24,214 nt of DNA from Kordiimonadaceae bacterium UBA4441 (GTDB lineage: Bacteria > Pseudomonadota > Alphaproteobacteria > Sphingomonadales > Emcibacteraceae). Positions 8,576 through 17,306 of the stretch are shown here, one piece after another. The stretch covers positions 1-24,214 of the forward strand of contig DGPL01000025.1 in the NCBI GenBank assembly GCA_002390425.1. Reading direction: 5' to 3'. Numbering within the stretch: the first letter of the stretch is position 1; each line of letters begins with the position of its first letter. Under the pieces are notes generated by a model, which did no database searches, was not told the DNA's origin, and saw nothing but the letters and a program-made list of their open reading frames with translations. The position numbers and the translations under genes were made by a program.

Positions 8576-10132
8576 TCATTCTACCTTTTTAAAATCAAGG
8601 TCATGAAAATCATAACTAAAATCGGTGAGGGGCGATATCGCCTTCATTTTTAAGCCATTCACATTACCTTCAAAATCAGTACTGAACATGGCATAAGCAT
8701 CGGCGTTAAAACTTCTATTATCCCAAATCGCTTTAAAAGTATTAAATTTAAAAGGTGTCATTGATCCTTTTAATTTACTTGATTTAGCGGCCGTAAAATA
8801 TAAGGCATCATCCTTTTTACTAATTTTCACATTACCAAACCAAGGGTCACGGTATAATCCAACGTAATCATCAAGCGGCAATAATGCTTCTGCTTCTGTA
8901 TCTGATTGCTCTTCAGCCACTTGTGATGCTGCTCTTTCAATGTTCCTTTTTCGTATATCGGAAAAACGCGCTGTCCAATCAACATCGCCTGTTTCCAAGT
9001 AACTTTGTGAAATATTTTCCATTATTGCTCGCATTGCGGAACCATTTTCCTGATTAGTCAACACAACAATTCCCAATTTTTCTTTGGGTAGCATCACTGT
9101 ATATGTCACCATACCGAGTAAACCACCCGTATGTGATACATGCTTTAATCCATGATAATCCTTTAATCTAAACCCTAGTCCATAAGCTGAGAAATTAGTG
9201 CCATGCCAATTCTTATCTGACAGACTGACCGGCTGAATTGTTTGAGGGGTCCACATTTCTTCATGTTGTTTTTTTGAAATTAATCCTGCGCCATCATTTA
9301 AATGAACGTCGACCCATTTTAACATGGCTCTTGCACTACATTGAATGCCGCCGGCTGCAGCAATAACCATTGGATCACCTATTTCATGTAACCGGCTTGC
9401 TTTCTGTAATTTTCCGTCAACGGTCACGTGTGGTTCTGCAACATTTTCTTGTTCAGCTAATCCCGTTATATCGGCAAGACAGCTTTTTCCAATGGAAAGC
9501 TGGTTCATAATTCTGCTTTGCACAAAATCTTCATATGACATGCCCGACGCTGCAGCAATAACTTCGCCGGCGACTACATATAAAGTGTTATCATACGCAT
9601 ATTCAGTTCTAAATCCGCTTACCATTTTTAAATGACGGATATTTTCAATTATTTCTTTTCTGGTTCTTTCCGTTGATGGCCAAAACATTAAATCCCCAGC
9701 ACCAAGCCCCATACCACTTCTGTGTGTTAAAAGATCACGTATGGTAAATTCACGTGTCACCCACGCGTCCATCATTCTGAAGTTCGGTAAAAAATCAATT
9801 ACCTTGTCATCCCAACGAAGGACACCATCATCAACCAAGATTGCAAGCGCCGCGGCAGTAAAGGCTTTACTATTTGATGCAATCGCATATAGCGTATCGC
9901 CATCAACAAGTCCTTCTTTGCCCACTTCACGAACGCCATAGCCTTTTAAATGTTCAATAGAGCCATTTTTAATGACACCAACAGCAATGCCCGGAATATT
10001 AAATTCGGTCATAGCCTCTGTGACAAACTGATCTAATCTTTCTTCACTTAAGTTTCCTGCAAAAACGGGCAGATGGCTAGCCACAACTAAAATTGAACTA
10101 AGTAATGATTTTTTAAAGGATATTTTTTTCAT
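8576..10132 (-). CDS. Beta-lactamase-family serine hydrolase with DUF3471-like C-terminus
   Basis: A secreted serine hydrolase of the class C beta-lactamase/D-Ala-D-Ala-carboxypeptidase/esterase superfamily. From the ATG at 10132 (518 residues): a signal peptide (to about VFAGN), S-x-x-K at Ser86-Lys89 (ASNSK), Y-x-N at Tyr180-Asn182 (YDN), and HTG at 334-336 replacing the KTG triad. Family motif DLLTHRSGMG is also present. After the catalytic domain, about residues 415-510 (DDYVGLYRD, then a beta-rich stretch) look like DUF3471, common in this family as a C-terminal domain. A GTG nine bases earlier is also open, but TGGAAAC fits the ATG better. Actual substrate (beta-lactam, D-peptide, ester) is not decidable. 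It is divergent from the receptor array. Confidence 0.9.
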   Translation of the reverse strand: MKKISFKKSLLSSILVVASHLPVFAGNLSEERLDQFVTEAMTEFNIPGIAVGVIKNGSIEHLKGYGVREVGKEGLVDGDTLYAIASNSKAFTAAALAILVDDGVLRWDDKVIDFLPNFRMMDAWVTREFTIRDLLTHRSGMGLGAGDLMFWPSTERTRKEIIENIRHLKMVSGFRTEYAYDNTLYVVAGEVIAAASGMSYEDFVQSRIMNQLSIGKSCLADITGLAEQENVAEPHVTVDGKLQKASRLHEIGDPMVIAAAGGIQCSARAMLKWVDVHLNDGAGLISKKQHEEMWTPQTIQPVSLSDKNWHGTNFSAYGLGFRLKDYHGLKHVSHTGGLLGMVTYTVMLPKEKLGIVVLTNQENGSAMRAIMENISQSYLETGDVDWTARFSDIRKRNIERAASQVAEEQSDTEAEALLPLDDYVGLYRDPWFGNVKISKKDDALYFTAAKSSKLKGSMTPFKFNTFKAIWDNRSFNADAYAMFSTDFEGNVNGLKMKAISPLTDFSYDFHDLDFKKVE

Positions 10133-10259
10133 TGTTTCCACATTCTAAAAATTTTTCATACAAATGATAGTATAAAACAAATAATATCCAAAGAAAAAAT
10201 CACTTCAAAACAATAACTTATATTTATTTATAAAAAACAATATTTTTTTTAAAGGTTTT

Positions 10260-10288
10260 CATGTAATAAAACGTAATATTATTACATG
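10260..10288. promoter_or_regulatory. Inverted repeat between divergent serine hydrolase and receptor genes
   Basis: CATGTAATAA (10260-10269) and its exact complement TTATTACATG (10279-10288) flank a nine-base spacer. It sits about 40 bases before the first receptor of the array and 130 bases before the divergent hydrolase, in a 185-base AT-rich region. Symmetry and position suggest a repressor or activator site that could serve both genes. No clear -35/-10 pair is visible to me. Confidence 0.4.
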
Positions 10289-10326
10289 TAAGAATTATTC
10301 TTAAATGGCGAAACTGAAAGACAATA

Positions 10327-12528
10327 ATGAATAATAAAAAACGCCTCGTAACTGCGTTAATGACTAACGTTTTTACATTTTCACAGTTCGCCTACGCCCA
10401 AAATGTTGAAAGCGATGGAGATGCCTCCATCGTTACTTATGAAAAAGAATATTTTGCAGATTACAATGCGGTTACTCTTTTGGATATGTTGCAAATCATA
10501 CCAGGCGCCAATGACATTTTAAATAAAAACCAAAACCAACGCGGTGGTAATAGTGCGAGTGGACAAAGGACAAGGGGCTTTGGTTCCGGTGGTGACCAGA
10601 TTTTGATTAATGGTAAAAGATTGGCCGGTAAAACCAATAGTGTTGATGACACTTTGGGCAGAATATCTGCTGATCAAGTCGAAAAGATCGAACTGATACG
10701 CGGTGCAACCGCTGGCCTAGATGTTCAAAGCCAAGGTCTTGTTATCAATATTACTCTTGCCGTTGGTGCAAGTACATCAACAACGTTCGTCAGATTACAA
10801 AATCGTTATACCATTCACCATAGAAACCAACCTGGTGCACTAATATCACATAGTGGTTCATGGGATGCGCTTGATTACACATTTAGTATTGAACGCAAAA
10901 GAGGCGGCTTTAACCGTGAAAGAATAGAACAATTCTTAGATGAAAATGGCGATAAAACCGCAGATCAATTTGTTGATCATAAATTTGATTATAAAAGCAT
11001 CGAGATGATTACCAATCTTTCTTATGCTTTTAAAGATAATTCAAATCTTCGTCTTAACGGCCTTTATGAACCTGCGGGTTGGGATGGTCTTGAAACACGG
11101 GATAACACATCAAGCACGCTTCGCCCATTAACTTGGAACACGGACGGGGATAATGACAAATGGGAAGTAGGTGGTGATTACTCACGCAGCAATTTCCCTT
11201 TGCTTGGTTCGTTAAGGTTACTATTCTTAATTAATGGGGAAACAAGATCTGAATTACATAATCGTTTTAGAGGAAGCGACGCGGAAGAATTCGAATATAA
11301 TATTGAATACAATAACGAAAAGAAAAATGAACGTATATTCCGTCTTGCCTTCACAACATCACTTACGGATAAGCAAGCTATAGAATATGGTGCGGAAACA
11401 GCCATTAACACAAGTGAACGTTTCTTTAGAAATGAGGAACGCGAGACAGCACTAGATATACTTGAACTTACCAATAGTGATGTGGTGGATATTAAAGAAA
11501 ATAGATACGAAATTTTCGCCCATCATACCTATAATATTACACTAAATTTTGTTGTTCAAACATCCCTTCAAAATGAATTTTCTAAAATTGTTGCAAACAA
11601 TGTTTTCGCTGGCGCTGCGCCAACAACGCGCGATACGAGTTTTTCATATTTCAAACCACGCATCAATTTAAGGTATGATTTAGGGGAACGAGATCAGGTT
11701 CGTGCAACCGTTGAAAAGAAAGTCAGTCAATTAAATTTTAGCAACTTCGTCACCAGATTTGATCGATTGGCCAATGTGCTGCGTGTTGGAAATACAAATA
11801 TTCGTCCTGAACAGGTTTGGGAATATTCCGTTCAATATGAGCATCGTTCCTTAAATGATGGAGGATCATTTGATATTGAATTATTTTATCACAGGTTTAA
11901 CGATCATATTACCCGAGTTGATTTTTCCGAATATGAAAATTTTACAGGTGATAGCATAGCTGCTGAAGCATTTTTTAATTTACCACCTACTGTAGCCCTG
12001 CGGGATAATATCTCTTTTCTTTCAAAATCTGGAAATATTCCAAATGCAACCGCTTACGGCGTTCGCGCAAATACAAGCATAAGATTAAGTTTTATCGGGC
12101 TCCAAAACGCTGTCCTTGCGCTTAATTATGTCTTTGATAAAACAGAAGCCATTGACCAATTTACTGGAACCAAAAGACCATTTGATTGGCGCAGCCCTCA
12201 TACTTTTGGTTTTAACTTCCGTCATGATTTAAATGATTATGGGGTTAGTTATGGTATTAGTGGGCAAGCCCAAAGCAATCGTGAAAGCAACGATATCGAT
12301 TATAATTGGGTAGCCGATCCTATTATGTCCTTAGAAGCATTCGTCGAATATACATTTAATAATGGGGTTAAAGTCAGGCTTGCTGGTGAAAACCTTAGAA
12401 CAAAAAGATGGGATTCTGATTTTAATAGATATCAAGACCATATTCGTTTTGGCGAATTTAATGGAATCCTCAGAAGACTAGAAAAGCAAGCCACCGAAAT
12501 TGAAATTTCCGTTCAAGCAACGTTCTAA
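10327..12528 (+). CDS. TonB-dependent receptor, array member 1
   Basis: A 733-residue outer-membrane receptor. The signal peptide is 1-24 (AYA|QN). A likely TonB box, SIVTY at 34-38, is followed by the plug at about 45-143: VTLLDMLQIIPG, a low-complexity insert (NKNQNQRGGNSASGQR), RGFGSGGDQILINGKRLAGK, and IELIRGATAGLDVQSQGLVINI. The rest is barrel, with NRYEIFAHHTYN, TVEKKVSQLNFSNFVTRFD, RPEQVWEYSVQYEHR and a terminal ATF. It lacks the extended N-terminal signalling domain used by FecA-type transducers and a CarboxypepD_reg-like domain. It is the first gene after the divergent promoter region. The Shine-Dalgarno is weak (GAAAG). The substrate is unknown; barrel loops differ from those of its paralogs. 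Confidence 0.9.
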   Translation: MNNKKRLVTALMTNVFTFSQFAYAQNVESDGDASIVTYEKEYFADYNAVTLLDMLQIIPGANDILNKNQNQRGGNSASGQRTRGFGSGGDQILINGKRLAGKTNSVDDTLGRISADQVEKIELIRGATAGLDVQSQGLVINITLAVGASTSTTFVRLQNRYTIHHRNQPGALISHSGSWDALDYTFSIERKRGGFNRERIEQFLDENGDKTADQFVDHKFDYKSIEMITNLSYAFKDNSNLRLNGLYEPAGWDGLETRDNTSSTLRPLTWNTDGDNDKWEVGGDYSRSNFPLLGSLRLLFLINGETRSELHNRFRGSDAEEFEYNIEYNNEKKNERIFRLAFTTSLTDKQAIEYGAETAINTSERFFRNEERETALDILELTNSDVVDIKENRYEIFAHHTYNITLNFVVQTSLQNEFSKIVANNVFAGAAPTTRDTSFSYFKPRINLRYDLGERDQVRATVEKKVSQLNFSNFVTRFDRLANVLRVGNTNIRPEQVWEYSVQYEHRSLNDGGSFDIELFYHRFNDHITRVDFSEYENFTGDSIAAEAFFNLPPTVALRDNISFLSKSGNIPNATAYGVRANTSIRLSFIGLQNAVLALNYVFDKTEAIDQFTGTKRPFDWRSPHTFGFNFRHDLNDYGVSYGISGQAQSNRESNDIDYNWVADPIMSLEAFVEYTFNNGVKVRLAGENLRTKRWDSDFNRYQDHIRFGEFNGILRRLEKQATEIEISVQATF

Positions 12529-12553
12529 CCTCAAAATGTAATCGTTCTATATT

Positions 12554-12582
12554 TTGATTGTAAATTGTTATAATATTATATT
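12554..12582 (+). promoter_or_regulatory. Weak candidate promoter before array member 2
   Basis: TTGATT (12554-12559), 17 bases, TATATT (12577-12582). The -10 lies inside the AT-rich repeated element, so in such composition a chance match is quite possible. Confidence 0.25.
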
Positions 12583-12592
12583 ATAATATAAC
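12567..12592. promoter_or_regulatory. Intergenic element copy A (half-conserved)
   Basis: Begins GTTATA and ends TATAAC. It contains TTATAATAT twice (12568-12576 and 12581-12589) and the motif TTATAATATAAC (12581-12592) found after the next genes. The second half, TTGATTRTTATG, seen in the other copies is degraded here. It lies 39 bases after the stop of member 1 and before member 2. Confidence 0.45.
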
Positions 12593-12617
12593 GGTAAATT
12601 TAAGGGGTTTAACATTG

Positions 12618-14861
12618 ATGTCACGTAAAATTGGGATTGTGGGAAATACCCGTAATTTATCCATTATCTTATTATCTACTGTTTTTTCATTTTCACTTGC
12701 GAGTGCGCAGGAGACTTCGAACGATAGTGAAGCGGCAACAGTTTCATATAATGCAGATTTTTTTACTGAATATGCGCCCGTAACCCTCGTTGATATGCTA
12801 CAGCGCGTTCCTGGCGTTCAAGAAATTTTAAATCGCAACCGTCAACAAAGAAACTCGGGCGGCGGGGGTGCTAGCAGTCGTGGTGCACGCGGATTTGGAT
12901 CTGGTGGTGACCAAATTTTAATCGATGGTAAAAGACTAGCCGGTAAAAGCAACAACATTGATGATACCTTAGGACGCATTTCTGCAGAGCAAGTAGAAAG
13001 AATTGAACTGATCCGTGGCGCATCAAGTGGACTTGATGTTCAAAGTCAAGGTTTAGTGGTCAACATCATTTTAAAAGAAGGCGCGTCTAATTCGACAACC
13101 TTCGTTCAAATGAAAAGCGAAGTCAAAGAAGGAAATAACCCAGGGTTTGAAGCCCTTATTTCACACAGTGGTGCTTTGGGGTCGATGGATTATACTTTGT
13201 CTGCGGCGCGCACTAATAATAATAATTTCTTTACACGGGACGAGCAATTTTTTGATGCCGCAGATGTAAATACTAATAACCGTTTAATCGATAGCAGCAG
13301 CAGCGAAAAGGGCTATAGATTTAACGGTAATGTTGATTATTCTTTTGAAAGCGGTTCCGTATTACGCCTTAACGGACAATATGAGGGCGAAACAGAATTT
13401 CGCGATGATGCCCGTGATCAAACAGGAGATTCACCCGATTTCATTCGCTGGGTCAATGATGATTCATCAAAAAATTGGGAAGTTGGCGGTGATTTCACTA
13501 CAAAGTTAGGGTTTCTGGGGAATTTTAAAACATTATTTGTCGTCAATCGCCGTGAAGAAGATGAAAATGCTATTCGTTACCGCGACGCCAATACCACACC
13601 ATATATTTATACCGAAGATGATGAACTCGAAGTCAGAAAAGAAAAAATCATAAGAACATCACTGACGAATTCATTTGGAAGCAAACAAACTTTAGAATTT
13701 GGCGCGGAAGCGGCCATCAATACTTTTGATAAGTCTTTTGAAAGCATCAATAGAGATGCGCCAACAGACCCTTTTGAACTTGTGACCCGCGACAGAGTTG
13801 AAATTCAAGAAAATCGTTATGAAATTTTCGCAAATCATACATATAACTTTTCGCAAAAACTGGTTCTACAAAGTTCCTTAATCACTGAAATATCAAATAT
13901 TGTTGCTGAAAACCTTTTTCCCGATGGATCATTAATTGATCGTCGTGATACCAGTTTCACCTATTTTAAACCGCGGGCAAATTTACGTTATGACGTTACA
14001 GGCAGTGATCAGCTACGCGCAACCGTTGAAAAGAAAGTAAGCCAACTCGAATTTCAAAATTTTGTCACACGTTATGATCAGCGAATTGAGCAATTCCAAT
14101 TCGGTAATACACAAATTCGTCCTGAACAAGTGTGGGAATTCTTACTTGCTTATGAGCATCGCTTTCCAAATGATGGCGGCTCATTTGAAATTGAAGGGTT
14201 CTACCGCGATTTTACGGATAAAATTGAACGTATTGATTTTACACAATATTATGATTTTGGGTTTAATCCACTTAATAATTTTAATGAGTTTGCTGCGATT
14301 TCACCAGATGCCGCCTTACGTGAATTTGTTGATGATAACGAAGAAGGGTTCGTTTCAAAATCTGGTAATATCGATAAAGGCAGCAGCTTTGGTGCAAATG
14401 TAAAAGCAAGTGTTCGTTTTGGTTTTATTGGTGTACCCAATGCAGTACTCAGTGCAAATTACACATTCGAAAAAAGTAACATTATCGACCAATTCACCTT
14501 TTTAGACAGAAGATTTGTTCGTAATTCAATTCATCGCGTAAGTGTTGATTATCGCCATGACATTACAGACATTGGCCTTGCTTATGGTGCCCGTGCTAGG
14601 TTTACATCAGATGCGGCAACCAATGACATAAACTTTTATTGGCCCTTTAGCCCGCAGGCATTCGTTGGACTATTCGTTGAATATAATATTTTGCCAACGG
14701 TTAAATTACGTATAGATGCTAAACAACTGACAGGAAGACGCGGTGTATCCACACAATTCTTGTATAATGATCATATTGGATTAAACGATCTTCGAAACCG
14801 CATAGAAAGAGACACCAGTGTCCCTCGTGAACTTGAAGTATCTATTTCAGGCACATTCTAA
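12618..14861 (+). CDS. TonB-dependent receptor, array member 2
   Basis: Start by ATG at 12618, or the TTG immediately before it (12615); AAGGGG at 12602-12607 would serve either, and this is the only strong ribosome site in the array. About 747 residues: signal peptide ending SASAQ, possible TonB box ATVSY, VTLVDMLQRVPG, the longest plug insert of the five (NRNRQQRNSGGGGASSRGAR), GDQILIDGKRLAGKSNNIDDTLGR, and IRGASSGLDVQSQG. The barrel carries NRYEIFANHTYN, VEKKVSQLEFQNFVTRYD and EIEGFYRDF, ending SGTF. It shares with member 3 a barrel segment (TQYYDF, then a -NP- loop and FVDDN) absent from the others, marking these two as nearest relatives. The substrate is unknown. Confidence 0.9.
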   Translation: MSRKIGIVGNTRNLSIILLSTVFSFSLASAQETSNDSEAATVSYNADFFTEYAPVTLVDMLQRVPGVQEILNRNRQQRNSGGGGASSRGARGFGSGGDQILIDGKRLAGKSNNIDDTLGRISAEQVERIELIRGASSGLDVQSQGLVVNIILKEGASNSTTFVQMKSEVKEGNNPGFEALISHSGALGSMDYTLSAARTNNNNFFTRDEQFFDAADVNTNNRLIDSSSSEKGYRFNGNVDYSFESGSVLRLNGQYEGETEFRDDARDQTGDSPDFIRWVNDDSSKNWEVGGDFTTKLGFLGNFKTLFVVNRREEDENAIRYRDANTTPYIYTEDDELEVRKEKIIRTSLTNSFGSKQTLEFGAEAAINTFDKSFESINRDAPTDPFELVTRDRVEIQENRYEIFANHTYNFSQKLVLQSSLITEISNIVAENLFPDGSLIDRRDTSFTYFKPRANLRYDVTGSDQLRATVEKKVSQLEFQNFVTRYDQRIEQFQFGNTQIRPEQVWEFLLAYEHRFPNDGGSFEIEGFYRDFTDKIERIDFTQYYDFGFNPLNNFNEFAAISPDAALREFVDDNEEGFVSKSGNIDKGSSFGANVKASVRFGFIGVPNAVLSANYTFEKSNIIDQFTFLDRRFVRNSIHRVSVDYRHDITDIGLAYGARARFTSDAATNDINFYWPFSPQAFVGLFVEYNILPTVKLRIDAKQLTGRRGVSTQFLYNDHIGLNDLRNRIERDTSVPRELEVSISGTF

Positions 14862-14871
14862 AATCAATACA

Positions 14872-14897
14872 TTATAATATAACAATTGATTGTTATG
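14872..14897. promoter_or_regulatory. Intergenic element copy B
   Basis: TTATAATATAAC (14872-14883), two bases, TTGATTGTTATG (14886-14897), starting ten bases after the stop of member 2 and about 55 bases before member 3. The arrangement matches copies C and D, including the two-base gap. Confidence 0.55.
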
Positions 14898-14952
14898 ACT
14901 TAACGTTCTATACCCATTCCATATTTAATTTACATTTTTAATATTAAAAGCC

Positions 14953-17169
14953 ATGAACAATAAAAAATTTATGTCAGCGCTTCTTATTTCCTGTTCAATT
15001 ATTATGACGGATTATAGTAAGGCGCAGGAAGATAGCAGTAGCGGATCAACTGTGGTCGCTTACGGCCGTGATTATTTTGAAAACCTAACCACTGTTACAC
15101 TTCTTGATATGCTACAAGCGGTTCCCGGCGTTCCCGATATACTGAATAAAAACCGCCAACAACGTCGCGGTGGGCCAGGTGCAAGTAACAGGGGCGAACG
15201 CGGCTTTGGCGCAGGCGGTGACCAAATTTTAATTGATGGCAAAAGGCTCGCAGGTAAAAGCAATAATATTGATGATACCTTAGGACGTATTTCAGCAGAA
15301 CAAGTGGAACGAATTGAACTTATACGAGGCGCAGCAGCAGGACTTGATGTCCAAAGTCAAGGCCTCGTTGTTAATGTAATTATGCGCGAAGGACATTCAA
15401 CATCAACAACATTTGTTCAAATTAACGGTGAATATTCCGGCGGTCATTATTTTACACCAGAATTTCTAATTTCCCATAGTGGCGCAAAAGGTAACTTTGA
15501 GTATATTCTTAGTTACGAACATCAGAATAATGATTTCTTTTTCGATGCCGTTGAAACTTTCTTTGATGCGGATGATAACGAATTTGCAGTGCGGACCGTT
15601 AATGGTGATTTTGACCGTTTCGGCAATAATTTTAACACCAATCTTGGATACCAATTCGATGATGGTTCGCGTTTACGCCTTAATGGGTTATATGAACCAA
15701 ACGGTGTTAATGGTGAAGAAACGCGTGATAAGTCATCTGATGCACTCAGACCCATTTTTTGGGACTCAGACCGCGATGTTAATCGTTGGGAAATTGGCGG
15801 TGATTATGAACGTAATATGGGGTTTTTGGGAAACTTAAAAACATTATTTGTGGTGAATGAAACCAAAACGGATGTAACCGTAAATCGCTTTCGAGGATCA
15901 GGCGATGAAAGGTTTGAATATACCCGCGACATAACTGATGAGGACCGTAGCGAAAAAATATTACGTGGATCTTTATCCAAATCTATTTTTGGCGACCAAA
16001 CACTCGAAATTGGTGGTGAAGGGGCCTTCAACACTTATGATAAGTCCTATGATAATTTTGACCGCGATGATGCTGATAGTGAACTTATCATTGATAATAC
16101 AGATGACGTTAGAATTAAAGAAAACCGTTTCGAAGTCTTTGCAAATCACAGCTATAATATTTCTTCAAATATGCAACTTCAAAGCTCATTAATTACTGAG
16201 TTCTCAAAGATCGTAGCTGATACTTATCAAGATACTACAATCATTGACACTCGTAATACGAGTTTCACTTATTTAAAACCGCGCGTCAATTTCCGCTATG
16301 ATATTACCAACCAAGATCAATTAAGATTACTCGTAGAAAAGAAAGTCAGCCAGCTTGATTTTAATAATTTTGTCACAAGATTTGATCAGCAAGCACAAAT
16401 TTTTCGCTTTGGTAACACTCAAATCCGTCCTGAACAAACTTGGGATTTTTCTGCAACATTTGAACATCGCCTTCCCAATGATACCGGATCCTTTGAAATA
16501 GAGGCTTTCTACAGGAAATATACGGATCATATTTCGACTGTCGATTTTACGCAATATTATGATTTCAATCTAAACCCTATTGATGGATCAGATGCCTTTT
16601 TTGCATTAAACCCTGATCAAGCTTTACGCGATTTTGTTGATGACAATGGCGAAAGTTATTCCGCCAAACAAGGGAATATTCCAACGGCAAAAGCCTACGG
16701 TGCAAAAATAAGAACCAACCTTCGCTTAGGATTCATTGGCGTACCCAGTGCCACATTAAGTGTGAATTATACCTTCGAACGACGTCGTGCAATTGATCAA
16801 TTCACACTGCAAGAAAGAAACTTTGACCGTCACTCTAACCATCAGGTTGATGTAAACTTTCGCCATGACGTAACTCAATATCAACTTGCATATGGTCTTG
16901 AGTTTACTGCTCGTAGTGATTTTCAACGTTATTTCATAGACTTCTTTTGGCCAAACCAACCAGCAGCAAACATTAAGATCTTTGCTGAGAAAACACTATT
17001 CAGGGATTATAAAATCCGCTTTGAAGGTGAGGGGTTAAACGGTGATAGAGGTGCATCAAATTACTCCATTTATAATGATCACATCAGATTTAATGATTTA
17101 CGGGAACGTCAATTAAGAAAGAATACACGGCCCATTGAGCTAAGAATTTCTATTCAGGGCACTTTTTAG
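14953..17169 (+). CDS. TonB-dependent receptor, array member 3
   Basis: 738 residues. Signal peptide ends SKAQ (cleavage near 24); possible TonB box TVVAY; VTLLDMLQAVPG; insert NKNRQQRRGGPGASNRGER; then the run from GGDQILIDGK through ISAEQVERIELIRGA, which is identical in protein to member 2 over about 40 residues although many codons differ. The barrel contains ENRFEVFANHSYN, LLVEKKVSQLDFNNFVTRFD, IRPEQTWDFSATFEHR and a terminal QGTF. The ribosome site is poor (AAAAG). The preserved protein with diverged codons shows long purifying selection rather than recent copying. It is an outer-membrane transporter of unknown substrate. Confidence 0.9.
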   Translation: MNNKKFMSALLISCSIIMTDYSKAQEDSSSGSTVVAYGRDYFENLTTVTLLDMLQAVPGVPDILNKNRQQRRGGPGASNRGERGFGAGGDQILIDGKRLAGKSNNIDDTLGRISAEQVERIELIRGAAAGLDVQSQGLVVNVIMREGHSTSTTFVQINGEYSGGHYFTPEFLISHSGAKGNFEYILSYEHQNNDFFFDAVETFFDADDNEFAVRTVNGDFDRFGNNFNTNLGYQFDDGSRLRLNGLYEPNGVNGEETRDKSSDALRPIFWDSDRDVNRWEIGGDYERNMGFLGNLKTLFVVNETKTDVTVNRFRGSGDERFEYTRDITDEDRSEKILRGSLSKSIFGDQTLEIGGEGAFNTYDKSYDNFDRDDADSELIIDNTDDVRIKENRFEVFANHSYNISSNMQLQSSLITEFSKIVADTYQDTTIIDTRNTSFTYLKPRVNFRYDITNQDQLRLLVEKKVSQLDFNNFVTRFDQQAQIFRFGNTQIRPEQTWDFSATFEHRLPNDTGSFEIEAFYRKYTDHISTVDFTQYYDFNLNPIDGSDAFFALNPDQALRDFVDDNGESYSAKQGNIPTAKAYGAKIRTNLRLGFIGVPSATLSVNYTFERRRAIDQFTLQERNFDRHSNHQVDVNFRHDVTQYQLAYGLEFTARSDFQRYFIDFFWPNQPAANIKIFAEKTLFRDYKIRFEGEGLNGDRGASNYSIYNDHIRFNDLRERQLRKNTRPIELRISIQGTF

Positions 17170-17175
17170 ATTGCA

Positions 17176-17200
17176 TTATAATATAACGTTTGATTATTTC
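17176..17200. promoter_or_regulatory. Intergenic element copy C
   Basis: TTATAATATAAC (17176-17187), two bases, TTGATTATTTC (17190-17200), beginning seven bases after the stop of member 3 and over 100 bases before member 4. Its closeness to the upstream stop fits either a 3' processing/termination role or a site upstream of the next promoter. Confidence 0.5.
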
Positions 17201-17306
17201 ACTCAATTCAATTATACAAAATTACTAATCTTCACTAAATGAATAATATAAATTCATGTGAAAGCATTATAGGGAACAATAAAGAAATCAGTGGGACTAA
17301 TTTATA

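Noticed and set aside
14062..14403. 113-codon frame inside array member 2
   Set aside because: It lies in another frame of a gene with an uninterrupted barrel sequence, and its composition (many L, I, M, N) is that of a shadow.
15479..15838. 119-codon frame inside array member 3
   Set aside because: Same reasoning: a shadow of the receptor's reading frame, with no ribosome site of its own.
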